64,000 nucleotides of DNA from Conexibacter arvalis (GCF_014199525.1 NZ_JACHNU010000005.1:62001-126000), one strand, 5' to 3'. Positions 18,336 to 29,242 are shown, numbered from the stretch's first letter. A program made the numbers and translations. Notes: generated by a model not told the origin, from the letters alone.

Positions 18336-19601
18336 GTGACCGCCGCCTGGAGCCTGGAGGAGGCCGAGCGCTACCTGCTCGGCCTGGAGCTGTTCGGGAT
18401 GCGCTTCGGCCTCGACCGGATGCGCCGCCTGATGACCGCGCTCGACCGGCCCGAGCAGCGCTTCGACACGATCCACGTCGTCGGCACCAACGGCAAGTCG
18501 TCGACGGTGCGGATGACCGCGGCGATCCTGCAGCGCCACGGCCTGCGCGCCGGCGCCTACCTGTCGCCGCACCTCGTCTCCTTCACCGAGCGGATACGGG
18601 TCGACGACGCCGACGCCGACCCGCGCGAGTTCGCGCGGGCCGTCCAGCGCGCCGCCCACGCCGCCGCGCTCGTCGACCGCACCCAGCGCGACGACGACAG
18701 GGTGACCCAGTTCGAGGCGCTGACCGCGGCCGCCTTCAGCGAGCTGGCCGCGCGCGAGGTCGACGTGGCGGTGATCGAGGCCGGCCTCGGCGGCCGCTGG
18801 GACGCGACCAACGTCCTGCCGAGCTCGGTCCAGGTGCTGACCAACGTCGGCCTGGAGCACACCCGCTGGCTCGGCCCGACCGTGCGCGACATCGCGCGCG
18901 AGAAGCTCGCCGTCGTGCGCGACGGCGCGACGCTCGTGATCGGCGGCGACCTCCATCCCGACGCCCGCGACGAGGCCGAGCTGACGGCAGAGCGCCACGG
19001 CGCGAAGCTGGTCGTCGCGCCGGCCGAGCCGGGCGTCGAGGTCGCGGCGCCGGGCGGCTTCCAGCGCCGCAACTTCGCGCTCGCGCGCGCCGCCGCGACC
19101 GCCTATCTGGAGCGCCGCGGCGACGTCGCGCTCGATCTCGCCGCCGTCCGCGCCGCCGCCGGCGCCGTGGCGGTGCCGGGACGGATGCAGGTCGCCGGCC
19201 ACGAGCCGCTGACGGTCTTCGACGGCGCCCACAATCCGGCCGGGATCGCCGCCGTCGCCGAGTCGCTGCCGCAGCTGACCGCCGGTCGGCGGCTCGTCGC
19301 GGTCGTCTCGGTGCTCGACGACAAGGACGCGGCCGCGATGCTGCGCGACCTGCTGGGGCATTGCGACGCGGTCGTCTTCACCCGCAACCACAGCCCGCGG
19401 GCGCTGCCGCCGGCGACGCTCGCCTCGCTCGCCGAGCAGCTCGACGGCCCGCCGAGCGAGCTGCAGAGCGACCCGCGCAGAGCGCTCGCGCGGGCGCGCG
19501 AGCTGGCCGGCGCCGGCGGCGTCGTGCTCGCGACCGGCTCGATCTACCTGATCGCGGACCTGCTGCGCCCCGCCGGCCAGCGGACCGCTTCGATCTTGTG
19601 A
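18336..19601 (+). CDS. folC: Bifunctional folylpolyglutamate / dihydrofolate synthase
   Basis: 421 residues. Mur-ligase-type enzyme that adds Glu to dihydropteroate and folates. ATP loop: HVVGTNGKSSTVRM (about 47-60). Substrate segments: YLSPHLVSFTERIRVD, EAGLGGRWDATNV and TNVGLEHTRWLG; C-terminal FDGAHNPAGIA. I choose GTG 18336 because GGAGG lies 7 nt upstream at 18324-18328. The gene overlaps the next small gene by one base (TGATG). Its place between valS and ndk matches the usual actinobacterial order. Confidence 0.94.
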   Translation: MTAAWSLEEAERYLLGLELFGMRFGLDRMRRLMTALDRPEQRFDTIHVVGTNGKSSTVRMTAAILQRHGLRAGAYLSPHLVSFTERIRVDDADADPREFARAVQRAAHAAALVDRTQRDDDRVTQFEALTAAAFSELAAREVDVAVIEAGLGGRWDATNVLPSSVQVLTNVGLEHTRWLGPTVRDIAREKLAVVRDGATLVIGGDLHPDARDEAELTAERHGAKLVVAPAEPGVEVAAPGGFQRRNFALARAAATAYLERRGDVALDLAAVRAAAGAVAVPGRMQVAGHEPLTVFDGAHNPAGIAAVAESLPQLTAGRRLVAVVSVLDDKDAAAMLRDLLGHCDAVVFTRNHSPRALPPATLASLAEQLDGPPSELQSDPRRALARARELAGAGGVVLATGSIYLIADLLRPAGQRTASIL

Positions 19602-19726
19602 TGGCCCCTGACGACCCGCAACCGCCGAAGTTCCTGCCGATGATGGGGCTCGTCGCCGCGATCGTGGCGATCGTGATCCTCGTCTTCTTCGCGATCGGCT
19701 ACCTCTTCGGCCGCATGTTCCTGTAG
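19601..19726 (+). CDS. 41-aa single-pass membrane protein coupled to folC
   Basis: The ATG shares its A with the folC stop (TGATG), so translation is very likely coupled. The protein has a Pro/Asp-rich start (MAPDDPQPPKFLP), then one long hydrophobic helix (about residues 14-36, LVAAIVAIVILVFFAIGYLF) and a short RMFL end. It has no recognisable family. Its size, clean membrane helix and tight coupling support it as a real gene. The 19727-19863 gap holds only a possible TAAACT -10 box for the next gene. Confidence 0.65.
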   Translation: MAPDDPQPPKFLPMMGLVAAIVAIVILVFFAIGYLFGRMFL

Positions 19727-19863
19727 CGGCGAGGCGACCGACGCGGGCGGCGGCGGTCGCCCGATCGCCGCTTTGCAGGAGCTTCCCGACGGTCAGCGAA
19801 TCGTCTGAATGCGCCACCGCGGCGCCACCGCACCCGGACCCCGGCTAAACTCAGCCCGCACTC

Positions 19864-20373
19864 ATGACCCCGTTCGCAATCTTCGGCATCGAGAACAGCG
19901 GCCTCAACCTGGCCGTCAACCTCGTGCTCCTCTTCCTCGTCGTCCTGTGGATCGCGCTGATCTACTGGACGTTCGCCGACGCGCGGCGCCGGATCGAGGA
20001 TCCGATGCTGATCGGCTGCGCCACGGCGGCATCGCTCTTCCCGTTCGTCGGGACGATGGTCTACACGATCGTGCGGCCGCCGGAGTACCTCGACGACGTG
20101 CGCGAGCGGGAGCTCGAGATGCAGGCCGCCGAGGCCCGTCTCGCGCAGCTCGGCTATCACCTCTGCCCGCACTGCGACTTCGAGGTGGAGAAGGACTTCC
20201 TGCGCTGCCCGAACTGCCTGCGCAAGCTGAAGGACCCGTGCCGCAGCTGCGGCAAGCCGCTCGACCCGCTGTGGAAGATGTGCCCGTATTGCGAGACCGA
20301 GGTCGAGTCGACCGCAGCACCGCGCCGCGCGCGGCGGCGGCGCGCCGAGGGCGCGCCCGAGCCGACGCCGTGA
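19864..20373 (+). CDS. Membrane-anchored double zinc-ribbon protein
   Basis: 169 residues. The N-terminus has a hydrophobic helix (about 14-36, LNLAVNLVLLFLVVLWIALI) and a second hydrophobic stretch at about 49-70. The cytoplasmic-looking tail carries four Cys pairs: CPHC, CPNC, CRSC and CPYC, i.e. two zinc ribbons in tandem, then a basic Arg/Ala end. Zinc ribbons of this type bind nucleic acids or proteins; the exact job is unknown. It sits between folC and ndk in the housekeeping block, with ndk 44 nt downstream. Confidence 0.75.
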   Translation: MTPFAIFGIENSGLNLAVNLVLLFLVVLWIALIYWTFADARRRIEDPMLIGCATAASLFPFVGTMVYTIVRPPEYLDDVRERELEMQAAEARLAQLGYHLCPHCDFEVEKDFLRCPNCLRKLKDPCRSCGKPLDPLWKMCPYCETEVESTAAPRRARRRRAEGAPEPTP

Positions 20374-20417
20374 CGCGGCCCACCTCTCGTCGAGAACCGA
20401 CCCCCTGAAGGAGCCCC

Positions 20418-20825
20418 ATGAGCCGGACCCTGATCCTGGTCAAGCCGGATGCCTTTGCCCGCGGCCTGACCGGTGAGATCCTCGCCCGCTTCGAGCGCAA
20501 GGGCCTGTCGATCGTCGCGCTGGAGAAGCAGACGCTGACGCGCGAGGTCGCCGAGACCCACTACGCCGAGCACAAGGAGCGCCCCTTCTTCGGCGAGCTG
20601 GTCGACTTCATCACCTCCGGTCCGCTCGTCGCCGCCGTCCTGGAGGGCCACGAGGCCGTCAAGGCCGCGCGCCAGGTGATCGGCGCGACCAACCCGCTCG
20701 AGGCCGCGACCGGCTCGATCCGCGGCGACTTCGCGCTCGAGGTCGGCCAGAACATGGTCCACGGCTCGGACTCCGACGAGTCGGCGGCCCGCGAGGCGGC
20801 GATCTTCTTCCCGAACCTGGGCTGA
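20418..20825 (+). CDS. ndk: Nucleoside diphosphate kinase
   Basis: 135 residues, full length. Transfers the gamma phosphate of ATP to NDPs through a phospho-His. [14 protein letters not shown] at the N-terminus, then [17 protein letters not shown] and the active-site His in [12 protein letters not shown] are all present. AAGGAG lies 5 nt before ATG 20418. maf begins one base after its stop. Confidence 0.97.
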   Translation: MSRTLILVKPDAFARGLTGEILARFERKGLSIVALEKQTLTREVAETHYAEHKERPFFGELVDFITSGPLVAAVLEGHEAVKAARQVIGATNPLEAATGSIRGDFALEVGQNMVHGSDSDESAAREAAIFFPNLG

Positions 20826-20826
20826 C

Positions 20827-22609
<1,783 letters not shown>

Positions 22610-22652
22610 TGACCGGCGCGGGAGCTTCCACCCCCTTGGAGACACGCGACCC

Positions 22653-23546
22653 GTGTATGACAGACAAGTACGCCGCCGGCGAGCCGTGCTCATCGCGCTC
22701 GTCGTGGTCTCCCTGATCCTCCTGACCGCATACTTCGGCGAGTCGGCCGGGAGCCCGCTGCACACCGTGCAGCGCGGCGTCATCCAGGTCCTGTCCCCGA
22801 TACAGGAAGGCGCGAGCCGCGCGCTCAAGCCGGCGCGCGACCTGTTCGGCTGGTTCGGCGACACGCTCGACGCCAAGAAGGAGCGCGACCAGCTGAGAGC
22901 CCAGCGCGACGCGCTGCTGGCGGAGGAGATCGACTACCAGGTCGCGATCCGCGAGAACAGGCAGCTGCGCGCGCTCGTCAGAATGGACGGCAACCACGGT
23001 CTCGGCTCCTACGAGAAGGAGACGGCGCGGATCATCGTGCGCTCGCCCAACAACCTGCTGCGCGACACGCTCCAGGTCGACAAGGGGACCAGCTCCGGCG
23101 TGCACGTCGGCCAGGCGGTGATCGCCGGCGGCGGGCTCGTCGGCCAGGTCACGACGGCGGCCGGCGGCACGGCGGTCGTGACGCTCATCACCGATCAGAG
23201 ATCGGCCGTCGGCGCGAAGGTGCTGAACAGAGGCGGCAGAGGCGACATCGGCCTCGTCAAGCCGTCGATCGGCGACCCGCTCGACCTGCTCGTCCAGCAG
23301 CTGCCGCGCGACACGAAGGTGAGAGTCGGCGACAACGTCGTCACCTCCGGCGTGATCGACCCGAGATTCCCGTCGCCCTACCCGCCCAACATCCCGATCG
23401 GGCGCGTCACGAAGGTCGACCCGGCGGAGCTGGAGTCCAACAACCAGATCCACATCTCGCCGATCGCCGACCTGCGCCACCTCGACTTCGTCCAGATCCT
23501 CACGACGCCCCCGCCGGGCGGCGAGGAGCGGGCGCAGGTGCCGTGA
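22653..23546 (+). CDS. mreC: Rod-shape-determining protein MreC
   Basis: 297 residues, GTG start. Short cytoplasmic Arg-rich end, one membrane helix (about 10-26, AVLIALVVVSLILLTAYF), a periplasmic coiled coil (about 70-105, KKERDQLRAQRDALLAEE), and the double beta-barrel MreC domain with VDKGTSSGVHVGQAVIAGGGLVG-type turns. It recruits PBP2 and RodA to MreB. The stop overlaps the mreD start (GTGA). Confidence 0.93.
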   Translation: MYDRQVRRRRAVLIALVVVSLILLTAYFGESAGSPLHTVQRGVIQVLSPIQEGASRALKPARDLFGWFGDTLDAKKERDQLRAQRDALLAEEIDYQVAIRENRQLRALVRMDGNHGLGSYEKETARIIVRSPNNLLRDTLQVDKGTSSGVHVGQAVIAGGGLVGQVTTAAGGTAVVTLITDQRSAVGAKVLNRGGRGDIGLVKPSIGDPLDLLVQQLPRDTKVRVGDNVVTSGVIDPRFPSPYPPNIPIGRVTKVDPAELESNNQIHISPIADLRHLDFVQILTTPPPGGEERAQVP

Positions 23547-24130
23547 CCGCGATGGCCGACGGCTGGCAGCTTCCCGCGCGGCTCGCCGCGCTCGGCTTCT
23601 TCGGCGTGATCGTCCAGGTCGCGGCGGTCTCGCAGATCAGCATCCTCGGCGTCTCGGTCGACCTCGCGCCGCTGATGGTCGCCGCCGTCGGCCTGCTCGC
23701 CGGCTCGCTGCCGGGCGCGATCTTCGGCTTCGCCGTCGGCCTCTTCGTCGACCTCGCGCTGGTCCAGACGCTCGGCGTCACGTCGCTGCTGTTCATCGTG
23801 ATCGGCTACGCCGCCGGCCGCCTGCGCGAGCTGCGCGACCCGGCGCACGGCCTCGTGCCGGTGATGGTCGGGGCGGTCGCGACCGCGATCTCGACGGTCG
23901 GCTTCGCGCTGATGCAGTTCCTGCTCGGGATCGAGGCGCCCGTCTCGTGGCTGCTGCTGCGTCAGGTCGTGATCGCGATCCTGCTCGGCGCGCTGTTCGC
24001 GCTGCCGGTCCACGCGCTCGTGCGGCGGGTCGTCAGCGGCGCGCTGCCCGACGATCCGCGCCGTCGGCGCCGGCGCGCCTACACGACCGGCGGCCTCTCG
24101 CCGCTCTCCCGACCCTCCGAGGGCCGATGA
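23543..24130 (+). CDS. mreD: Rod-shape-determining protein MreD
   Basis: 195 residues from the GTG that overlaps the mreC stop. Polytopic membrane protein with about five hydrophobic helices, e.g. LAALGFFGVIVQVAAVSQ and LMVAAVGLLAGSLPGAIFGF; polar residues in VDLALVQTLG match the family. Arg-rich cytoplasmic tail (DDPRRRRRRAYTTGG). The stop overlaps the PBP2 start (ATGA). Confidence 0.88.
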   Translation: MTAMADGWQLPARLAALGFFGVIVQVAAVSQISILGVSVDLAPLMVAAVGLLAGSLPGAIFGFAVGLFVDLALVQTLGVTSLLFIVIGYAAGRLRELRDPAHGLVPVMVGAVATAISTVGFALMQFLLGIEAPVSWLLLRQVVIAILLGALFALPVHALVRRVVSGALPDDPRRRRRRAYTTGGLSPLSRPSEGR

Positions 24131-26139
24131 TCGAGTCGCCTGACGATCGCCGGGGGCAGCTGTCGCCGCAGTTGGCGATGCGGGTGGCGATCCTTGGCGG
24201 GATCGCGTTCGCGATCTTCGGGATCATCTTCTTCCGGCTGTGGTTCCTGCAGGTGCTGTCGGGCGATCAGTACCTGGCGGAGGCGTCGAGCAACCGCGTG
24301 CGGAGAGTGACGATCCAGGCGCCGCGCGGGGAGATGATCGATCGCAACGGGAACGTGCTGGTGCGCAACCGCTCCGCGGTGTCGATCGTCGCCTCGCCGA
24401 CGCGGCTGCCGGATGCCGAGGATCCGGCGCGCGAGCGGCTGTTCAGACGGTTGAGCTGGGTGCTGGGCGTCTCGACGAGACCGAGAGCGTGCAGATTCGG
24501 GTCGGGCAGAACGAGAGAGGTCAAGCGGCGGATGCCGCTGCAGTGCAGAGTCGAGCAGTCGATCGGCGCGCTGCCCTACGCCGATGTGGTGGTCGAGCCG
24601 GACGCGAGCACGGCGGTCTACACGTACCTGGCCGAGCGGGCGCGGGAGTTCCCGGGGGTCGAGACGCGGACGGCGTGGGTGCGCGAGTACCCCCACAGAA
24701 CGGTCGGGGCGCATCTGTTCGGGACGGTCGGCCAGATCGACGAGGAGGGGTTGAGAAACCCGAAGTTCCGCGGGGTGAGAGGCGGGACGGTCGTCGGCAA
24801 GAACGGGCTGGAGTACGTCTACGACCACTATCTGCGCGGCCAGAACGGCTGGCAGCGGATCCAGGTCGACGCGCATGGGCGCGCGACGGGCAGACCGCTG
24901 CGGTCGACCGAGCCGGTGAAGGGCAACGACCTGAAGCTCTCGGTCGACCTCGACCTGCTCAGGGTCGGGCAGCAGGCGCTCGTGAACGGCAAGCAGCTGG
25001 CGCAGCAGAACGGCAACCCGGCCAACGGCGGCGCCTTCGTCGCGATGAACCCGGACACGGGCGAGGTCTACGCGATGGGCTCGGACCCGTCGTACGACCC
25101 GAGCCTGTTCGCGCAGCCGATCATCCCCGAGAGGGAGTACAACGAGCTGCGCGACGATCCCGACAGGCCGCTCTTCAACCGCGCCACGCAGGGCACGTTC
25201 GCGATCGGCTCGACCTTCAAGCCGGTCACGATCGCCGCGGCGCTCGCGGCCGGGAAGACCCACGTCGGCGAGATCTGGAACGACACGGGCAGCTGGAGAA
25301 GCGGCGCCCAGGTCCGCTACAACGCCGGCAGAACGATCTACGGGTCGGTCGACCTCGTCGACGCGCTCTCGGTCTCGGTCGACACCTTCTTCTACGACCT
25401 CGGCGCGCGGCTCAACGTCGACCCGAGCGGCAACCCGCACGGCGGCCCGCTGCAGGAGTGGGCGCGCAAGTTCGGCTTCGGCGCGCCGACCGGCGTCGAC
25501 ATCGGCAACGAGGCTGGCGGCACGATCCCCGACCCGGACCACATCCGGGAGCTGCAGGACGCCGAGCGCAGATGCCGGCGCAGAGACAGAAGAGACAACT
25601 GCTACATCGCCGACCTCAACGAGACCTGGACGGTCGGCGACAACGTCTCCTTCGCGATCGGACAGGGCGACTTCCTCGCCACGCCGCTCCAGCTGGCGAC
25701 CGCCTACGCCGCGATCAGAAACGGCGGCACGATCGTCAGACCGCATCTGTGGATGGAGGCGCTCAACGCCAGAGAAGAGGTCGTCGACCGCTACACGGTC
25801 AAGCCAGGGCGGAGAATCGAGATCCCCGCGATCGACACGATCCGCGAGGGCCTGATCAAGTCGACGACCGATCCCAGAGGCACCTCGACCGACGTCTTCG
25901 CCGGGTTCGGCAAGCCGGTCTACGGCAAGACCGGCACCGCTGAGATCGTCAACAGACCGGACCAGTCGTGGTACGTCGCCTACGTCCCCGACGAGCAGAG
26001 ACCGATCGTCGTCGCGGCCGTGATCCAGAACGGCGGCTTCGGCGCGCAGGCGGCGGCGCCGGCGGTCCGGCAGATCCTCTCGCAATGGTTCTACGGCAAC
26101 CCCGGCAGAGCCGTCGCAGGAAGCTCGACGACGAATTGA
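24127..26139 (+). CDS. mrdA: Penicillin-binding protein 2, elongasome transpeptidase
   Basis: 670 residues. N-terminal membrane helix (about 18-38), pedestal domain with APRGEMIDRNGNVLVRN, then transpeptidase. Active-site SxxK is S362-T-F-K365, the second motif is S-V-D (DALSVSVDTFF), and KTG is in VYGKTGTAEIV. Cross-links peptidoglycan during cell elongation with RodA. The start ATG overlaps the mreD stop. Of 67 Arg codons I counted 26 AGA, very high for this GC content. A Cys- and Arg-rich insert near residues 115-145 (RPRACRFGSGRTREVKRR) and another at about 478-490 ([12 protein letters not shown]) are unusual. Confidence 0.94.
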   Translation: MIESPDDRRGQLSPQLAMRVAILGGIAFAIFGIIFFRLWFLQVLSGDQYLAEASSNRVRRVTIQAPRGEMIDRNGNVLVRNRSAVSIVASPTRLPDAEDPARERLFRRLSWVLGVSTRPRACRFGSGRTREVKRRMPLQCRVEQSIGALPYADVVVEPDASTAVYTYLAERAREFPGVETRTAWVREYPHRTVGAHLFGTVGQIDEEGLRNPKFRGVRGGTVVGKNGLEYVYDHYLRGQNGWQRIQVDAHGRATGRPLRSTEPVKGNDLKLSVDLDLLRVGQQALVNGKQLAQQNGNPANGGAFVAMNPDTGEVYAMGSDPSYDPSLFAQPIIPEREYNELRDDPDRPLFNRATQGTFAIGSTFKPVTIAAALAAGKTHVGEIWNDTGSWRSGAQVRYNAGRTIYGSVDLVDALSVSVDTFFYDLGARLNVDPSGNPHGGPLQEWARKFGFGAPTGVDIGNEAGGTIPDPDHIRELQDAERRCRRRDRRDNCYIADLNETWTVGDNVSFAIGQGDFLATPLQLATAYAAIRNGGTIVRPHLWMEALNAREEVVDRYTVKPGRRIEIPAIDTIREGLIKSTTDPRGTSTDVFAGFGKPVYGKTGTAEIVNRPDQSWYVAYVPDEQRPIVVAAVIQNGGFGAQAAAPAVRQILSQWFYGNPGRAVAGSSTTN

Positions 26140-27311
26140 GCGCGACGCCGATCAAGCGCAGCGTCGACGAGGCGACCCGCGGGTCGTCGCGGCCGCGGCT
26201 GCTGTTCGACCCGCTGCTGCTGATCGCGACGATCGGCCTCGTGGTCATCTCGGTCGTCGCGATCGACGGCTCGACGACCGGCGGCCTCGCCAGCCGCCAG
26301 ATCGGCTACGCGGTCGTCGGGGCGATTCTGATGATCGCGATCAGCCGCTTCGACTACTCGCGGCTGCGCGAGTTCAAGCTCGGCGTCTACGGGCTGATGA
26401 TCGCGCTCAACATCCTGCCGCTGCTGCTCGCCGCCGCCACGCGCGGGGCGCGCAGCTGGATCGCGCTGCCGTTCTTCAGATTCCAGCCCTCCGAGCTGGG
26501 CAAGGTGCTGCTGATCGTCGCGCTGGCCGCGTTCATCGTCGACCGCTATCGCCGCCTCGGCGAGCGCGAGACGACCGCGCGCCTGATGCTGCTGGCGCTC
26601 GGGCCGGCGGCGCTCGTGATGGCCCAGCCCGACCTCGGCTCGGCGAGCGTCTACGTCGTCGCCGCGCTGACGATGCTGTTCATCGCCGGCACGCCCGGCC
26701 GTCACATCGCGAGCCTGATCGGCCTCTTCGCCGTCTCGCTCGTGCTCGTGCTCGCCGTCGCGCCGGCGGTCGGCGTCAACGTCCTGAAGCCGTACCAGAT
26801 CGATCGGCTCACGGGCTTCCTCAGCCCCTCCAACGACCAGAGCACCACGACCTACCAGGTCAACCAGAGCAAGATCGCGATCGGCTCCGGCGAGAAGACC
26901 GGTCGCGGGCTGGAGAGATCGACGCAGACCAACCTGAGCTTCCTGCCCGAGCACCACACCGACTTCATCTTCTCGGTCGTGGGCGAGCGGTGGGGGTTCG
27001 CGGGAGCCGCGCTGGTCCTGTCGCTGTACGCGTTGCTGATCTGGCGGACGTTGCGCCTGATCACCATGTCGAAGAACCTCTTCGGCTCGCTGATCGCGGC
27101 AGGAATCCTGGCGATGCTGATGTATCAGCTGCTCGTGAACGTCGGGATGACGATCGGGATCATGCCGATCACCGGTGTCACGCTTCCGCTGATGAGCTAC
27201 GGCGGCTCCTCCTACTTGACAACGTTCATCGCCCTCGGGCTTCTCCAGGCGATCCACATCCAAGCGCGGATCGCACAGGGATCGAAGGGCCGCGGGCTCG
27301 TCCTTTCATAA
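26136..27311 (+). CDS. rodA: RodA, SEDS-family peptidoglycan glycosyltransferase
   Basis: 391 residues from TTG 26136, which overlaps the PBP2 stop (TTGA); no better start fits. Ten or so membrane helices. SEDS hallmarks: RFQPSELGKVLLIVALA, MAQPDLGSASVYV, the catalytic-loop region FLPEHHTDFIFSVVGERWG, and GVTLPLMSYGGSS near the end. Polymerises glycan strands with PBP2. Closes the mreBCD-mrdA-rodA operon. Confidence 0.94.
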   Translation: MSATPIKRSVDEATRGSSRPRLLFDPLLLIATIGLVVISVVAIDGSTTGGLASRQIGYAVVGAILMIAISRFDYSRLREFKLGVYGLMIALNILPLLLAAATRGARSWIALPFFRFQPSELGKVLLIVALAAFIVDRYRRLGERETTARLMLLALGPAALVMAQPDLGSASVYVVAALTMLFIAGTPGRHIASLIGLFAVSLVLVLAVAPAVGVNVLKPYQIDRLTGFLSPSNDQSTTTYQVNQSKIAIGSGEKTGRGLERSTQTNLSFLPEHHTDFIFSVVGERWGFAGAALVLSLYALLIWRTLRLITMSKNLFGSLIAAGILAMLMYQLLVNVGMTIGIMPITGVTLPLMSYGGSSYLTTFIALGLLQAIHIQARIAQGSKGRGLVLS

Positions 27312-27326
27312 GGGAATGCACCAACC

Positions 27327-29228
27327 GTGAAGAAGCAAGTGCTTGTCAGCGTCGACCGGGGAGAGACCCGCGTCGCGCTGCTCGAAGCGACGGGTGACGT
27401 CGCTGCCCCCGCCAGAAGATCCGGCCGCCGGCGCCGCAGATCAGCCAACCCGGCCGCCGGCTACCGCGTCGCGGAGCTCTACCTCGAGCGCCGCGGCAGC
27501 CGCTCGATCGTCGGCAACATCTACAAAGGCAAGGTCGACAACGTCCTGGCCGGCCTCGAGGCCGCCTTCGTCGACATCGGCCTGGAGAAGAACGGCTTCC
27601 TGCACGTCGACGAGATCGTCATGCCGGGCGTCGAGGTCGCCAAGCGCGGCCGCGGCTCGGGCAGGGACGGCCAGAAGATCCACGACCTGCTGAAGCCCGG
27701 CCAGGAGGTCGTCGTCCAGGTCGTCAAGGACCCGCTCAAGACGAAGGGCGCGCGCCTTTCGATGGAGCTGACGATCCCCGGCCGCTACATGGTCTACACG
27801 CCGCAGGGCGAGGGCGTCGGCGTCTCCAGGCGCCTGCCCGACAAGGAGCGCGACCGGCTCCGCAAGGAGGCCGCCAGACTCGACCTCGGCGGTGGCGGCG
27901 CGATCATCCGCACGGCCGCCTACGGCGCCAGACGCGAGGACTTCGAGCGCGAGCTGCAGTACCTCTTCAAGCTCAACGAGGTGCTGGAGAAGCGCGTCGA
28001 GGAGACGCAGGCGCCCGACCTCGTCTTCCAGGAGGCCGACCTCTCGGTCCGCGTCGTGCGCGACGTCTTCTCCGAGCACTTCGAGCGCGCGATCGTCGAC
28101 GACCCCAAGCAGCACCAGCGGCTCGTCTCGTTCTTCACCCGCACCGCGCCCGAGCTCGTCGACCGCGTCGAGCTGTGGGAGGACGACACGCCGCTGTTCG
28201 AGCGCTACGGCGTCGAGAGGGAGATCCAGGGGACGCTGACCAGACGCGTCGACCTGCCCTCCGGCGGCTACCTCGTGATCGACTACGCCGAGGCGCTGAC
28301 GGTGATCGACGTCAACACCGGCTCGTTCATCGGCCGCGGCAGAGGCGCGCGGCTGGAGGACACGATCACGAGAACCAACCTGGAGGCGGCCGAGGAGGCC
28401 GTCCGCCAGCTGCGCCTGCGCGACATCGGCGGCATCATCGTCATCGACTTCATCGACATGGCCCGCGCGCGCAACCGCGACGCCGTCCTGAAGACGCTGC
28501 GCAAGGCGCTCGACGAGGACCGCACGAAGACGTTCGTCGTCGAGATCTCGCCGCTGGGCCTGGTCGAGATGACGCGCCAGAACGTCACCGAGGGCGTGCG
28601 CGAGATCATGACCCGCGCCTGCCCGACCTGCGAGGGCGAGGGCGTGATCCGCTCCGAGGACACGATCGCGATCGACTTCGAGCGCAGACTGCGCGACATC
28701 GCCAAGGAGCACGCGGCCGAGGCGCTGCTGCTCCAGATCAACCCGCGCGTCGGCGCGGTCTTCACCGGCAACGGCGCCCGCATCCTCCGCCAGCTGGAGG
28801 AGGAGACCGGCAAGTGGTTCCACTTCGAGGGCTCCGAGGGGCTGCCGCTCGACCACTTCGCGATCACCTTCGAGGGCTCGCGCGAGGACGTCGCCGAGCG
28901 CGCGCTGCCGTTCCGCGAGGGCGACGAGGTGCTCGTCTCGATCGTCGAGCCGCACATGTACAACGTCGACGACGCGGTCGCGAAGATCGACGGCTACATC
29001 GTCTCGGTGACCGGCGGCGGCCGCCACGTCGGCGAGAAGCGGCTCGTCCGGATCGAGGAGGTCGGGCGCACCGCGGCGACCGCCACGCTGGTCGGAAACG
29101 ACTCCTCAGACGGGGAGGACGGCGGCGAATCGCAGGATGGCGTAGAATCCACCGCTCGGCGCCGCGGCCGCAGAGGCGGACGGCGCCGTTCCCGTGCAAC
29201 GGCGGACTCTTCCGCCGCGACCGAGTGA
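27327..29228 (+). CDS. rng: RNase E/G-family endoribonuclease with C-terminal TRAM-like domain
   Basis: 633 residues, GTG start. S1-like RNA-binding domain (IVGNIYKGKVDNVLAGLEAA to about residue 140). Catalytic region with Asp-bearing LTVIDVNTGSFIGRG and GGIIVIDFIDMARARNR; zinc-link CPTCEGEG. After the AIDFERRLRDIAKEH region a domain of about 60 residues (about 530-590: FREGDEVLVSIVEPHMYNVD, then GYIVSVTGGGRHVGEKRLV) looks like a TRAM RNA-binding barrel. The tail is Arg-rich and disordered (RRRGRRGGRRRSR). Cuts single-stranded A/U-rich RNA in rRNA processing and mRNA decay. It precedes rplU-rpmA as in many actinobacteria. Confidence 0.9.
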   Translation: MKKQVLVSVDRGETRVALLEATGDVAAPARRSGRRRRRSANPAAGYRVAELYLERRGSRSIVGNIYKGKVDNVLAGLEAAFVDIGLEKNGFLHVDEIVMPGVEVAKRGRGSGRDGQKIHDLLKPGQEVVVQVVKDPLKTKGARLSMELTIPGRYMVYTPQGEGVGVSRRLPDKERDRLRKEAARLDLGGGGAIIRTAAYGARREDFERELQYLFKLNEVLEKRVEETQAPDLVFQEADLSVRVVRDVFSEHFERAIVDDPKQHQRLVSFFTRTAPELVDRVELWEDDTPLFERYGVEREIQGTLTRRVDLPSGGYLVIDYAEALTVIDVNTGSFIGRGRGARLEDTITRTNLEAAEEAVRQLRLRDIGGIIVIDFIDMARARNRDAVLKTLRKALDEDRTKTFVVEISPLGLVEMTRQNVTEGVREIMTRACPTCEGEGVIRSEDTIAIDFERRLRDIAKEHAAEALLLQINPRVGAVFTGNGARILRQLEEETGKWFHFEGSEGLPLDHFAITFEGSREDVAERALPFREGDEVLVSIVEPHMYNVDDAVAKIDGYIVSVTGGGRHVGEKRLVRIEEVGRTAATATLVGNDSSDGEDGGESQDGVESTARRRGRRGGRRRSRATADSSAATE

Positions 29229-29242
29229 CAGACAGAGAATCC

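Noticed and set aside
24127-26139. Reassignment of AGA to another amino acid
   Set aside because: AGA falls on invariant Arg positions in L27, catalase, ClpP and others, so it is read as Arg.
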